Shown: one piece after another, positions 11,445 to 22,538 of the stretch | How the letters are laid out: every line of letters starts with the position of its first letter | Position numbering within the stretch: position 1 is the stretch's first letter | Source: Solenopsis invicta | Lineage: Eukaryota > Arthropoda > Insecta > Hymenoptera > Formicidae | Assembly (NCBI RefSeq): GCF_016802725.1 | Contig: NC_052667.1 | Coordinates: 20,432,846 to 20,496,845 of the forward strand | Length of the DNA stretch: 64,000 nt | Direction: 5' to 3' | Notes under the pieces: model-generated | What the model saw: only the letters and a program-made list of their open reading frames with translations | Told to the model about the DNA's origin: nothing | Databases searched by the model: none | Position numbers and translations under genes: made by a program

Positions 11445-12260
11445 GCGCTGTTCCTCAATCAGCACACAATATTTCTTAAATGTTTTCTTAATTTTTATTT
11501 AACATTAATTTTTTATTGTACAATTCATTATAACAAAAATATTTATTAAACATTTATTAAATATTTATTTAACATTAATTAAATATTTAAAATAATGATT
11601 TAAAAAAAATATTTATTTAATATTTATTTAACATTTATTTAACATTTATTTAACATTAATTAAATATTTAAAATAATGATTTGGGAAAATAATTATTTAA
11701 CGTTTATTTAATGTTCATTTAACGTTTATTTAACATTTATTTTACATTAATTTAACATTTATTCAACATTAATTTAATATTTGTTTTACATTAATTTTTT
11801 ATTTGAAAAAACATTTCTTAAAAACATTAATTTAACATTTATTCAATATTAATTTAATATTTACTTTACATTAATTTTTATTTAAAAAAACATTTTTTAA
11901 AAACATTAATTTAACATTTATTCAACATTAATTTAATATTTACTTTACATTAATTTTTTATTTAAAAAAACATTTTTTAAAAACATTAATTTAATATTTA
12001 TTGAATATTAATTTAATATTTATTTAATATTTATTATATATATATATTTTTTTTTAAATAAAAAAACGTTTTCTCAAACGTTTATTTAATATTGTTTAAG
12101 TATTTATTTTTTTCATAAACTATTTAATTGAAAAAATCATTTTAGTAAGCATTTTTTAAATGTGTATTTAATATTTATTTAATATTAATTTTTTTACTTA
12201 TTTTTCATCTCTATAAAATTTGTTTAAAAAATGTTTCAATAACATCTATAAAAATAAAAA
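11445..12260. repeat. AT-rich irregular array of TTTATTTAACATTAA-like units
   Basis: About 800 bp of degenerate units alternating ATTTAACATTAATTT, AATATTTATTT and ATTTAAAATAATGATTT. The opening sequence closely matches the start of a second array at about 61430-62060, including the shared lead TTATTGTACAATTCATTATA, so this is a dispersed family and not random low complexity. Confidence 0.75.
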
Positions 12261-12270
12261 AAAAATTAAC

Positions 12271-12303
<33 letters not shown>

Positions 12304-12710
12304 CCGGGTGTCCCAGACCACCCGTCCCACCCGATTTTTTCGTAAACGCGACATTTTAAAGAAAAATGTTTCAGATAAAAGTTGTAGGGTTTTAAAAGAT
12401 CTATTTACTGATTTTATCAGTTTGACCTTGGATGGCGTCGCCAAGGTCAGATCAAAATAACATTAACTTTTTTAAATAGGATACCTCATTTTTGGTTCCA
12501 GAATCTAATAGCTGGTGTCAAGACCTTTCCAAAACACTATAAGAAAATTTATTTTTGTTGAGTACTTTCCGAGTTGTGAGGCTTGAAAGTTACGGTGTAC
12601 TGTTACCTTCAAGCGTCATAACTCGGAAAGTCCTTAACCAAAATAAACTTATTTATAGTGTTTTGGAAAGCTCTCGAAATCGACTACAAGAAAATGCAAT
12701 GAAAAATATA
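12304..12710 (+). repeat. Left 407-bp terminal inverted repeat
   Basis: Matches 14750-15156 inverted. Its inner part is itself a hairpin: CTTTCCAAAACACTATAA and the ACTTTCCGAGTT block near 12526-12570 return inverted at about 12620-12672. The small open frame inside it occurs in both repeats and is not a gene. Confidence 0.9.
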
Positions 12711-13199
12711 AGCAGAGGACACCGACTTCGCCCATGGTATCACGTCGAATAATGCTTTCTCTCTCGACCCAGCGTCGAGCGAGGAGGATGCACTATCGTA
12801 AAGCCTCCCACCACTTTCCGCCCGCACCCCGATCGTCGCCGCGCAGCCTAGACACACGTACGAGCGCGGCTCCGCGTGTGTGCGGCAGCCGAGCGCTAGC
12901 GTCGAGAGACACCATTTCTGCCGGTGCGTGTACCTATAGTCCTACGCGTAGAGTTTTGAAGATACCTAATTACCGAGATCTCTAACATTCGGTACAGCTC
13001 TATGATGCCGTTTATTCTTGATTTATTAATATTAATCTTCATTTAATGTTGATTATTGTAGCAATAAAGTAATTTTCACGAAAAAGCACCCTTACATACC
13101 ACTCCTAAAAGTCATTGCTTAGAATTCATAATATTACGCAACTCGTCACCAATTCACGTTTTCTAATAAGCAACCCGGTCGTAAGCGTAATTTGTAGTT

Positions 13200-14255
13200 A
13201 TGCCTTACCCGAACGAAGAAGCTGCGTTAATGATGTCAGTTTTGGGTAGAGCTGGAAGTTTTCGAGCAGCTGAAATAATGTGGCGAAATGAATATCCCGA
13301 TCATACACCACATTCGCGCAAAGTTTTCAGTCGCTTACAACGTCGAATAATTGTAAAAGGTATTGTTCAGCCGGATCATAATAAGGGAAGGCAAATTCAT
13401 CGATCAGTTCGTTCAGTAAGAGCACCTGATGTAATTGCATCTGCCTTTGTAACCCCGAATGATTCTTTAAAGCGACGAGCAAGAGATAGTGGAATAAGTC
13501 GAAGCACGATCAGTCGAATTTTTCGTGAAAATTCATTCCATCCATATCGAATGTCACTTCACCAGGCCATGACATTGAACGATCATAGACAAAGACTGAT
13601 ATTCTGTAATTGGATTACTCAACAATTACCTAATTTCCATAGAAGTATTTTATTTTCTGATGAGTGCACCTTTAAAAGTGACGGCGAAATAAACACACAT
13701 AATTTTCGTTATTGGGCACAAGAGAATCCACATTGGTATCGAGAAATGGATCATCAACGTATCTGGAAAGTCAATGTTTGGTGCGGAATTGTTGATACGC
13801 ATATCGTGGGACCATTTTTCTTTCAAAAGAATTTAAACCGTTTTTTATACGCCGATTTACTCGAAAACGAACTTCCACGTTTACTTGAAGATATTCCACT
13901 CCAATTACGTCTAAATATGTGGTTTCAACAGGATGGATGTCCCGCCCACACGTCTGTCATTGCTCGTCATCAACTGAACCGCATATTTCGCGGCCGATGG
14001 ATAGGTAAACATGGTCCACATAATTGGCCACCACGATCACCGGACCTTACAATTTTAGATTATTATTTGTGGGGACGAATAAAAGACCTTGTATACCGCG
14101 AACGACCTACGACTGCAGAAGATATGGAAAACAGAATTCGACAAGTCATTCAGTCTCTAGATACTGACGAAATTCGTCGGGCGACGGATGATTTCCAAAG
14201 TAGGGTAACAGCCTGTATAAATGCACGTGGTGGACATTTTGAACATCGAGACTGA
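13200..14255 (+). CDS. DD41D-type transposase (DDE_3 superfamily)
   Basis: Intact 351-residue frame. The N-terminal third is a helix-turn-helix region (FRAAEIMWRNEYPDHTP; then SGISRSTISRIFRE near residue 100) of the kind found in DUF4817-type insect transposases. The catalytic core has LFSDECTF (D154), WFQQDGCPAHTS (D245) and WPPRSPDLTILDYYLWG (D287). D245 and D287 are separated by 41 residues, hence DD41D. All three acidic residues are present and there is no stop or frameshift. It would act on the 407-bp ends of this element. The ATG at 13200 is chosen because it opens the conserved PYPNEEAALM start. Confidence 0.9.
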   Translation: MPYPNEEAALMMSVLGRAGSFRAAEIMWRNEYPDHTPHSRKVFSRLQRRIIVKGIVQPDHNKGRQIHRSVRSVRAPDVIASAFVTPNDSLKRRARDSGISRSTISRIFRENSFHPYRMSLHQAMTLNDHRQRLIFCNWITQQLPNFHRSILFSDECTFKSDGEINTHNFRYWAQENPHWYREMDHQRIWKVNVWCGIVDTHIVGPFFFQKNLNRFLYADLLENELPRLLEDIPLQLRLNMWFQQDGCPAHTSVIARHQLNRIFRGRWIGKHGPHNWPPRSPDLTILDYYLWGRIKDLVYRERPTTAEDMENRIRQVIQSLDTDEIRRATDDFQSRVTACINARGGHFEHRD

Positions 14256-14270
14256 ACAACATGCGTATGC

Positions 14271-14485
14271 ACAAAGGTGACGGCAAGGGGAACCACCTTA
14301 TGAAAGCACCCCGACAAAGGTGACGGCGAGGGGAACCACCTTAAAAAAGCACCCCGACAAAGGTGACGGCAAGGGGAACCACCTTATGAAAGCACCCCGA
14401 CAAAGGTGACGGCAAGGGGAACCACCTTATGAAAGCACCCCGACAAAGGTGACGGCGAGGGGAACCACCTTAAAAAAGCACCCCG
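14271..14485 (+). repeat. Five-unit 43-bp tandem array
   Basis: Five contiguous 43-bp units, each beginning ACAAAGGTGACGGC and ending AAGCACCCCG. Two variants differ at two places (GGCAAGG with TTATGAAAG; GGCGAGG with TTAAAAAAG) and occur in the order 1-2-1-1-2. The array starts 16 bp after the transposase stop, inside the element. Each unit contains mirrored AAGGTG and CACCTT. Confidence 0.95.
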
Positions 14486-14749
14486 ATAAGGTGTAAGTAC
14501 GATCTTGTTACCTACACGTGGTACACCTTAGGTAACGCTAATACCTACAGGCGGCACCGATTATTTCGTTTTTACATTTTAAAAATGTTACTTTGACTTA
14601 TACCTTTATGCCCAAGATCGATCTCAAGGTCGAATTCAAGATCATCATCAGGTTGATCCCTCGAAATCATGCAAATTTTGTCTGAGCCATTTTTTTGTAC
14701 AAGCACATCCCTACGTTTTAAAAGGGTGGGACGGGTAGTCTGAAACAGG

Positions 14750-15156
14750 TATATTTTTCATTGCATTTTCTTGTAGTCGATTTCGAGAGCTTTCCAAAAC
14801 ACTATAAATAAGTTTATTTTGGTTAAGGACTTTCCGAGTTATGACGCTTGAAGGTAACAGTACACCGTAACTTTCAAGCCTCACAACTCGGAAAGTACTC
14901 AACAAAAATAAACTTTCTTATAGTGTTTTGGAAAGGTCTTGACACCAGCTATTAGATTCTGGAACCAAAAATGAGGTGTCTTATTTAAAAAAGTTAATGT
15001 TATTTTGATCTGACCTTGGCGACGCCATCCAAGGTCAAACTGATAAAATCAGTAAATAGATCTTTTAAAACCCTACAACTTTTGTCTGAAACATTTTTCT
15101 TTAAAATGTCGCGTTTACGAAAAAATCGGGTGGGACGGGTGGTCTGGGACACCCGG
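14750..15156 (-). repeat. Right 407-bp terminal inverted repeat
   Basis: Inverted near-identical copy of 12304-12710; see the element entry. Confidence 0.9.
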
Positions 15157-15189
15157 TATATATTTATATAAATAATATACTTTAATTAT

Positions 15190-15345
15190 ATATATTTCGT
15201 TTTTTTGATAACATATATATTGACCTGATCTATCAGTAATGCACATGTATTAGCACAAAATGTTTACAGATCATCAGTTTCGCAGCGATCACAGATGTCA
15301 AGCAACGTTCACCGGGGTCGCGACTTGAATGGGTGGAAATTTCCA
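15190..15345 (+). repeat. Dispersed repeat with 5S-rRNA-like segment, copy 1
   Basis: CGATCAC, then GTCAAGCAACGTTC and GCGACTTGAATGGGTGG, follow the order and spacing of the internal promoter half of 5S rRNA (CGATCACC, GTTAAGCAACGTC, TACTTGGATGGGTGACC). Further copies are at 44005-44190 (minus strand) and 52075-52215. All three share the upstream TTTTTTTGATA, then a GACCTGATCTATCAG-type block. Confidence 0.6.
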
Positions 15346-16059
15346 AAAAAAAATTCTTAAGATAAAACCTCATGCAAAACCTTTGCTCATCAAGTCAAAG
15401 CACCACGTCGCGAGCAGACTTAAAAAATTTTTTGCATAAGATGAACGTTTTTAAATGTGCAATGTAAATATACTTGTCTATTAAATAATGTACGTTTTTA
15501 AATTATTTGTACTAACAATAAGTCCATAGACGTTTGAACCAGACTGAAACCAAATTTGAATGTCCAATGGATGTCGAGCGTTGTCTGGGTACGTTTCGCC
15601 ATTTTTGAATTTGTGCTTCAGATTTTTCGAATTTATTTGAATTAAAAAATAATAAATACCTATATAATAATATGGATATGAATGCATCTGAATTCAGCAT
15701 GATGAATAGATCATTTCATATTTCAATTTATTTAAATTTAAACATAATATGATGGAACTCGAATTCACTTTGAATTCAAAATAATGAATAGTTTGATTGT
15801 ACCTTCCTCTATAATTGAAACAAACGTTTGAAAAAACCTTTAATAAACAGTCTTCTTTAGTGTGTACATAACAATTTAAAACTAGCAAATAACAGCAAAT
15901 TAATAAACGGAAATTCAAAAATTGTTGCATGTAATCGCATTATATGTGTACTACCGGTAATTCATAGATGTTATTTAAATGGAGTCTAAAAATGTTTAAA
16001 TGAAGTTGCCGTTATATGTTTGCCGGATCGAATATATAATAAATGTTTCTGCTTAACGT

Positions 16060-16440
16060 AATAATTCTCCACACTGAAGATGACTTTATATTAACTCGAA
16101 ATGTTTGTAACTTTTGTATTGATTTGATTTGATAAATTCGTCTTTACATCCAGTGCAACTTTATAAAAACAACCTTTTCACTGTCCTCTATATTAAGAAG
16201 CAAGAGTTTCTGAGAGTTTCACATCTTTTTCAAACAAATATAATTGCTATGTTGTATTCACGATTCTTAATAATTTAAAAAGATTTATGACAACGGATAA
16301 AGACAACATTGATCACATGTCACGTTGTGATATAGTTTACAAAATAAATTGTAAAGACTGCAAGTCTTCGTGCGGAACAAACTAAAAGATGACTTAAAAC
16401 GAGAGTAAAAGAACATTTTTTTGACATAAAAAATTGTAGC
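16060..16440 (+). pseudogene. Penelope-like retroelement remnant (GIY-YIG end)
   Basis: From 16281 a frame reads KRFMTTDKDNIDHMSRCDI then VYKINCKDC. After a one-base frame change it continues EQTKR-stop-LKTRVKEHFFDIKN. VYKI-C-DC followed by a GQTKR-LKTR-EH motif is the GIY-YIG endonuclease core of Penelope-like elements. A CTGAAGATGAC...TCGAAATG phrase at 16075-16105 resembles the wording common in terminal repeats of such elements. With a frameshift and a stop it is dead. Confidence 0.6.
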
Positions 16441-16544
16441 TTTTCAAATATCATTACAATCATAAAATTTCAAAAAACCATAAATTTAATTAAGAAAATG
16501 TTGAAATTTTATATAGAGAGTCGTTATGGATAAAAGGAATACGT

Positions 16545-16793
16545 TTAAAATTATATACAATTTTATATAATTGTATATAATTACGTATAATTATATATAA
16601 TTGCTACATAAAATTATGTGCAATTACGTATATAATTTTACAATCATATATCATTTTATATAATAATTATGCGTATTTATATATAATTATATATATTTAT
16701 ACATAATTATATATATTTTAATATATACGGACATATTTGATACATAATTATGTACAACTATATATAATTATATATAAAAAATTTTTTACTGGG
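16545..16793. mobile_element. Half of an AT-rich MITE ending in AAAAAATTTTTTACTGGGA
   Basis: Runs of TATATAATTATATA end in AAAAAATTTTTTACTGGGA. The same right end closes the element at 29265-29702, and related ends occur at 24365, 27645 and 29020. The matching left terminus is not seen here. Confidence 0.55.
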
Positions 16794-17934
16794 AGGTTAC
16801 TAAAATTTTAAAACATAAGTATACTTAGTCAACTTTAAACTTTTAAAGTATACTTTAAATTTAAAGTATTTTAAAAATATTATTAAATTAATTATATTCT
16901 CAAGATTATAATCAGTAATATTTCAAAAAGATTTCAATAAATTTTGAAAGTTGTTTTGAATTTAAAGTATTTCAGAAATAATATTTAATTTCATTATATA
17001 TTCAAAAGATTTCAAGTATTTAAAAAAATTACATTAAAAATATACAAAATACATTTAGTTTTTATATTAATTTATAATTTAAACGTTTTAATTTATTATT
17101 TACCATTTGATTACTGTAGTAAATGTAAATATGATGTAAAATTTTCAGAAATATTTAATAAAAAGAATGTATAATAAAACATAATATTTTATTTGCGTCT
17201 TATTCTTGTATTTCTATTACATAAATTTACAATTAGTACACGACGGGCGCTAACTTAAAAAATTTTTGCTCGGTTTTTCAACCAAATGAACATAGCAAAT
17301 TTTTTGTTTGAGTATATTAACGTATTCAAGTAGAAAATTTTCTCGATTTAAAAATTTACTGTATAGATTTCAGTCCGAGCGTTTTGTTTTTGAGCACTTA
17401 AATGTCATTGTGTGGCAAAGTAGAATTGTGAAAAATAATTTTGCAAAAATTGCTCCAAGAACATTCCAAACTTCAACCAGCTGCTGGTTAAGGAAATGTA
17501 TTACTATTTAATAAATATCTCTTTAGAAGATATTCGTAAGTATTCATAAACAGTATTATTAATCTAGTAAATAAGATGATGTCAAATGTTTCAATGATAT
17601 TTTATTGATGTAAGAGATGTCATAAGATATGTTATTAAGACGTTATTGTATGTCACCTTATTTATTGGGTAAGGAAATATATTTCTATTTAATAAATTCT
17701 AATATATTTATAAATCATATATAAATAAGAAACATCTTAGAGATGTCTGAAAGATATCTTATCTATTTCAGAATCTGTGTTTAGGTGCTCTAAGATGTAC
17801 TATTATATTTGTTCGAGTAAAATATTTTATGAATATTTTACATAGCAGTATTTTCATAATTAACTTTATTATAATATACTGATTATATTTTAAAGAATTT
17901 GAGACAGATAAATTTCGTATATTTGCCATGATTT
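16794..17934. other. AT-rich intergenic DNA, nothing recognised
   Basis: Low-complexity AT-rich sequence. The open frame at 17308-17511 has no recognisable motif. Confidence 0.5.
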
Positions 17935-17939
17935 CAGTA

Positions 17940-20005
17940 GAGGAAAAAAGGGTAATATATATGGCACCCATTTTCATTTTATTGAATAACTTTGTTTATA
18001 ATTAATATTTTCTGTTAAAACTTGAACGATTACATTCGTCAGTATGTTGTTTGACAGGTTCTAGACGCAAAGTAATGAAATATTTATTATTTAAGACGTG
18101 ATTTATAAAAATCTAATGCACTGCAAAATCGACGGAAGAAAAAAGTGGTTGTAATATGGCTATCTATAAAAATAATTTTAAAAAATTAGTTTAGTTTAAA
18201 AGAAACACAGTACCTTGTTACAAAATTATATATTTTTAATTTTCCATTGTTTAGAATTTTCCTGATTTAGAATTTTCCTGCGTTCAGAAGCTTCCTAGAT
18301 AACCAAGCTAGATTCAGCATATCGGGCAAATTAATGCATTGCATGTATTGTTGTGAATTTGCGGGCAATTTGTTGGCTACAAAATTTAACGTAAAACTGA
18401 GTCAGCAACAACAGAGCAAAAACACAACATCAGTTAATGAAATATTAAGAGCAAACGTTTATTAATAATAACATATCATGTTGATAGCAAGTGTCAGCTC
18501 ATCATGAGCTTGCATTCGTATATATCCTAATGACAGCAACATGTCAGCAAAATGATGGCATGTATGAAAAGTATCAAAAGTTCAATACAAGAAGTAGAAT
18601 ATTTGGTGAATATTGTTAAAAATTCTAAATTGCAGCTTATTATTGACAATTTGGTGACATGACAATATTCGGTCCCGCCGTGTGTAAGACCCCACGCGAA
18701 CAAGTGAGTGCTGCCACCGCTAGGCGGCCACGCCGCGGGGATTTCTCATGAGTCAAGTGCGGCCACAGGCGTTATATCTAGGCGCCACGGAGATCGACTT
18801 TTTTTTATTCATCTCATGGTTCATACTTCAGTGATCTTTTAGGACCTACATGTTGTAACATCGAGACAACTATTCGCTCTTATTCTTTTAAATTTGAAAC
18901 ATGACGCGTGTATGGAACGCTATTCCACATAAAATTTTATATTTTTGGTGCAGAAATCTCGATCAATTCGGATTACTCTTTTTAATCGGTTTTAATTACA
19001 CATTTTCGGCAGGAAAGTGTCTTGAAACTATATTAATATTCTGATGAAAGAATTATGCAAATATTGCAGCAAATATATATAAATTTCTTGCAAGAATTTG
19101 ACTGCAGAATCTTTCGGAAGAATTGAGTATAATGAGGAAGCAGATCGTAACGTCCTGTTGGCAGAATCTTTTTCAAGAATCTGTTGCAAGATTTACTGCA
19201 GTCTTGCAGAAAATTACTACTAGGGTAGTAATCAAATTGCCGATAACAAAGCTTCACGTGTAGATATCACGTATGATGATGACTTGTTGATATTTTGATA
19301 TCAAACACATCAGTTGAATGTAGTGCACGCATGATAACAATTTGCTGGTAATTTGCTGAATTTAAATGAAGATTTTAATGATGTCAGAACAATAGACAGT
19401 TTGTGGAAACACCTTGGTTCTAGTTTGATAAAATTGAAATGCGGAATAAGTGACAGCAAAATGTCATCTGATTACGGTCATTCGGCTATCAAGGTTTAGA
19501 AATACTATTAGAAATTTTATTAAAAATATTATTTTATGTTTAACATTAAACAACAAGCATATAAAAATGATGTCTTTAATGTTTCTAAATACCGCTCTTT
19601 AGAATGACAATCGATTTATCGAAGAAATATTTTGATATAAAAATTTCGCTTAAAAAATCATATTAACAAAATTCCATGTTATTGTTTTAACTTTGTATAA
19701 CTCAAAATGTATACGGCCGAATAAAAAATTAAATAACAAAAAAACATTCGAGTGTATGTACCTTCGTGTGATAATACACTCAAGATTAAGAATAATGAGA
19801 AAGTGCATGTAATTAAAGGTTAAAAGTGTACTTTGAAAAAGTTTAGAAGTGCTCAAAAGTAAAAATGCCTTATAATAATTGTCAGTCATTATGTATTGGC
19901 ATATTAGCATCACTAAAAAAGGGTGGGCTATAAATAACTCCATAAGCAATTGTTAGAATACGTTACCTAATAACGGAAATAATAGGGATAGCCATATTGT
20001 CGACA
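17940..20005 (+). repeat. Left arm of a giant inverted repeat
   Basis: Segments 17940-18300 and 19490-20005 reappear inverted, in order, at 21830-22185 and 21325-21830. Landmarks include GGCACCCATTTTCATTTTAT, ATATGGCTAT and ACACTCAAGATTAAGAATAA. A 1.2-kb segment (18300-19485) interrupts this arm only. Mirrored frames on opposite strands at 19650-19949 and 21424-21663 come from the two arms and are not separate genes. Confidence 0.8.
18300..19485. other. Extra segment within the left arm
   Basis: Has no counterpart in the right arm. It contains a GC-rich patch at about 18664-18800 and a dispersed repeat at 19030-19235 (minus orientation). That repeat recurs at about 32900-33295, sharing CAGGACGTTA, a TCTGC/CTTCCTCATT block and a terminal ACTAGGGT. 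Confidence 0.55.
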
Positions 20006-20169
20006 GTAGCCATAATACCTTCTTCTCCTCTACATACAGATTTACATTGCTGTGTAAGTTAGTTAGAACAACATAATGGCTGTTTATGCGTGTATATGTT
20101 CATAATTGTTCATAATTCCTTAATTGAGAGTTTTTTTCCTTAATTGAGACTTTTCGGTTGTTCGTCAGG

Positions 20170-20740
20170 CACAGAGTAGCGGTATAATCAATGTTTTCGA
20201 TTTCAAGAACCAGAGTTAGGCGAGAATCGAATAGAGGGGATGACGCACACATTGGTAACATAGTGAATGTGCGTTTGCATCACTGAACTCAATATACATA
20301 CTGGAAAGAGCCGTCCTATAAAAATCGTGTGTAAAAGGCCGGTCAGAGAGAGAGGTTACCATTATGTTGGCTGTCTTTTTTCTTCTTAAGCTCTTAAAAC
20401 CTGCCATTTGTGATAGGTACAATCTAAAAGTTAGTCAAATCTCCTAAAGTGCCTCTGAATCGTTCTCTGAACTCATCAGTCAGCATACTTTTGACGATGC
20501 TTGTACCGCTAAAAAAAGAGGCCTACGACAGAAAGAGAAACTAACATAACTTCTCTCTCTTCCCGGCCGCTTTTTTCCGGCCATGTCTCTTTCCAGTTTG
20601 TATTGAGTTCAGTGGTTTGCATTGGCAAACTTGCGAGCGCATACCGTATGTGTTGTTAATGAGTGCATTATCTTCTCTACTTGTCTTTCGTTTAATTTTC
20701 ATCTTGAACTCGGCAATTGGCTGTAACCTTGACGTCTATA
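20170..20740. repeat. Palindrome upstream of CRAL-TRIO copy A
   Basis: GCATCACTGAACTCAATA-ACTGGAAAGAG (20278-20312) returns inverted at about 20588-20628. The outer parts (ATTTCAAGAACCAGAGTTAG, left; ATCTTGAACTCGGCAATTGG, right) also mirror each other with divergence. Related palindromes precede copies B and C. Confidence 0.6.
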
Positions 20741-20839
20741 TGTGCGTTATGATCTTCATAGAAGATTACGTGCATCGTAACAAGTAATTTCCTACATACC
20801 AATTAGAATTTGATTGTAATACAAATGAAATTTACATTT

Positions 20840-20993
20840 GCAGTAAAAAACTGATTCCAGCAGTGTTTACCAAGTTTCTGGACTGTACGGTACATCTTCA
20901 CTAGCTTTAAAAATATTAAATTAAATTAAAGCACGGTGAAAGAACAGCGTTGTGAAGGAAAAGAAGTGTTTCATAGTAATAAAAGTTAAGGTA
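20840..20993 (+). other. Putative noncoding first exon of copy A
   Basis: The block CAGCAGTGTTTACCAAG, then TTTCTGGACTGTACGGTACA, TCTTCAC and AGCTTTAAAAATATT, is conserved with equivalent blocks at 34045-34175 and 45815-45925, each about 0.7-1.7 kb before an ATG exon. Such conservation in otherwise drifting DNA suggests a 5' UTR exon or promoter. A TTCTAG acceptor before each ATG (here about 22470) supports a spliced leader. Exact ends are unknown. Confidence 0.4.
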
Positions 20994-21324
20994 ATTTTTC
21001 ATAAGTATTCAATTTGTTAATATTTATGAGTCGTATTTAATTTAAGCACATTAATATACATGAATCATGTATGCATATAATAATAGTAATAATAATAATA
21101 ATCATATTTATATCAAGTATAAAAAATATCTTTTTAGAATACAAAAATGTTAATTTTTAAAATATTTGTATTACATATTATAAATAAGATGATATAATAA
21201 TATTTTCAAAAATCAAATAAATTTAATCACTTCTTTAATAATTCTGACGTTCACAAAAATAGTATAAAAAAAAGATTTATTTGTTAGCATTTTTAATATT
21301 GTTTCAAATAGTTTCTCCTAATAA

Positions 21325-22185
21325 AGTAAGTTATATATGGCTATTCCTATTATTTTCGTTATTAGGTGACGTATTATAACAATTGCTTATGGAGTTATTC
21401 ATTTAGTAATCCGCCGTTTTTTAATGATGCTAATATACCAATACATAATGACTGACAATTGTTATAAGGGATTTTTACTTTCGAACACTTCTAAACTTTT
21501 TCAAAGTACACTTTTAACCTTTAATTACATACACTTTCTCATTATTCTTAATCTTGAGTGTGTTATCACACGAAGGTACATACACTTAAATGTTTTTTTG
21601 TTATTTAACTTTTTATTCAGCCGTATACAATTTGAGTTATACAAAGTTAAAACAATAACATGAAATTTTGTTAATATGATTTTTATATCAAAATATTTCT
21701 TCAATAAATCGATTGTCATTCTAAAGAGCGGTGTTTATAAATATTAGAAACATCATTTTATGCGTGTTGTTTAATGTTAAATAGGGATAAAATGATATTT
21801 ATAATGAAATTTCTAATGGTATTTCTAACGCTTCTGAACGCAGAAAAATTCTAAATCAAGAAAATTCTAAACAATGGAAAATTAAAAGTATATAATTTTG
21901 TAACAGGGTACTGTGTTTTTTTAAACTAAACTAATTTTTTAAAATTATTTTTATGGATAGCCATATTACAACCACTTTTTTCTTTTACCGATTATGCAGT
22001 GCATTAGATTTTTATAAATCACGTCCTAAATAATAAATATTTCATTATTTTGAGTCTAGAATCTGTTAAACAACATTCTGACAAATGTGATCGTTCAAGT
22101 TTCAATAGAAAATATTAATTATAAACAAAGTTATTCAATAAAATGAAAATGGGTGCTTTATTACCCTCTTCTTTTCTATAATTTG
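21325..22185 (-). repeat. Right arm of the giant inverted repeat
   Basis: Inverted match to 17940-18300 plus 19490-20005. In copies B and C the equivalent intron runs straight from AATAAGTGATATATTATAAT to the CAGGTTTTTAT-type sequence, so this arm is an insertion in copy A only. Confidence 0.8.
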
Positions 22186-22538
22186 AACGTTACAATTATT
22201 AACAGGTTTCTATTTCATTTTTGATCAAGAAATATAATTTAAATATTATAAAAGTATAACTGAATATAAATTAGTTACCGAATATTAATCCTGCTATGCA
22301 CGCTTAATTAATTAATTATTGTTTAAATAATAATAATTTATGAAAAAAAATTTTTTTATTTTGTGATTTCTAATAATTAATTTTACAGAATTTTTTTTTC
22401 AATTATTGGATTGTCTAATATTATAAATTTAAAATAATAAAAGCTAACTTGTAATCATTTTTTTTCTAGATATTTTTCTACTCAAACACAATCAGATATA
22501 GTAAAATACATTTTTATTGTAATTTAAATTAAGTTTCA

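Larger units (their letters stand above)
12304..15156 (+). mobile_element. DD41D Tc1/mariner-type transposon with 407-bp inverted repeats
   Basis: Begins CCGGGTGTCCCAGACCACCC and ends with its exact complement. TA lies on both sides (12302-12303, 15157-15158). The two 407-bp terminal repeats differ at only a few positions. Between them are a GC-rich leader (12711-13199), an intact transposase, a five-unit 43-bp tandem array and a trailer. The element was inserted next to an (AT)n run. Near-identical ends plus an intact gene argue for recent mobility (inference). Confidence 0.9.

Noticed and set aside
14271..14485. CRISPR-like array
   Set aside because: Units are directly adjacent without spacers, in an insect transposon. 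It is a minisatellite.
12555..14905. 65- and 64-residue frames starting MLSTFRVVRLESYGV
   Set aside because: They are the same sequence in the two terminal inverted repeats of the DD41D element, not genes.
19650..21719. Frames of 99 and 79 residues with FNY-HFLIILNLE
   Set aside because: Mirror-image copies from the two arms of the giant inverted repeat. No domain and no consistent conservation of frame.
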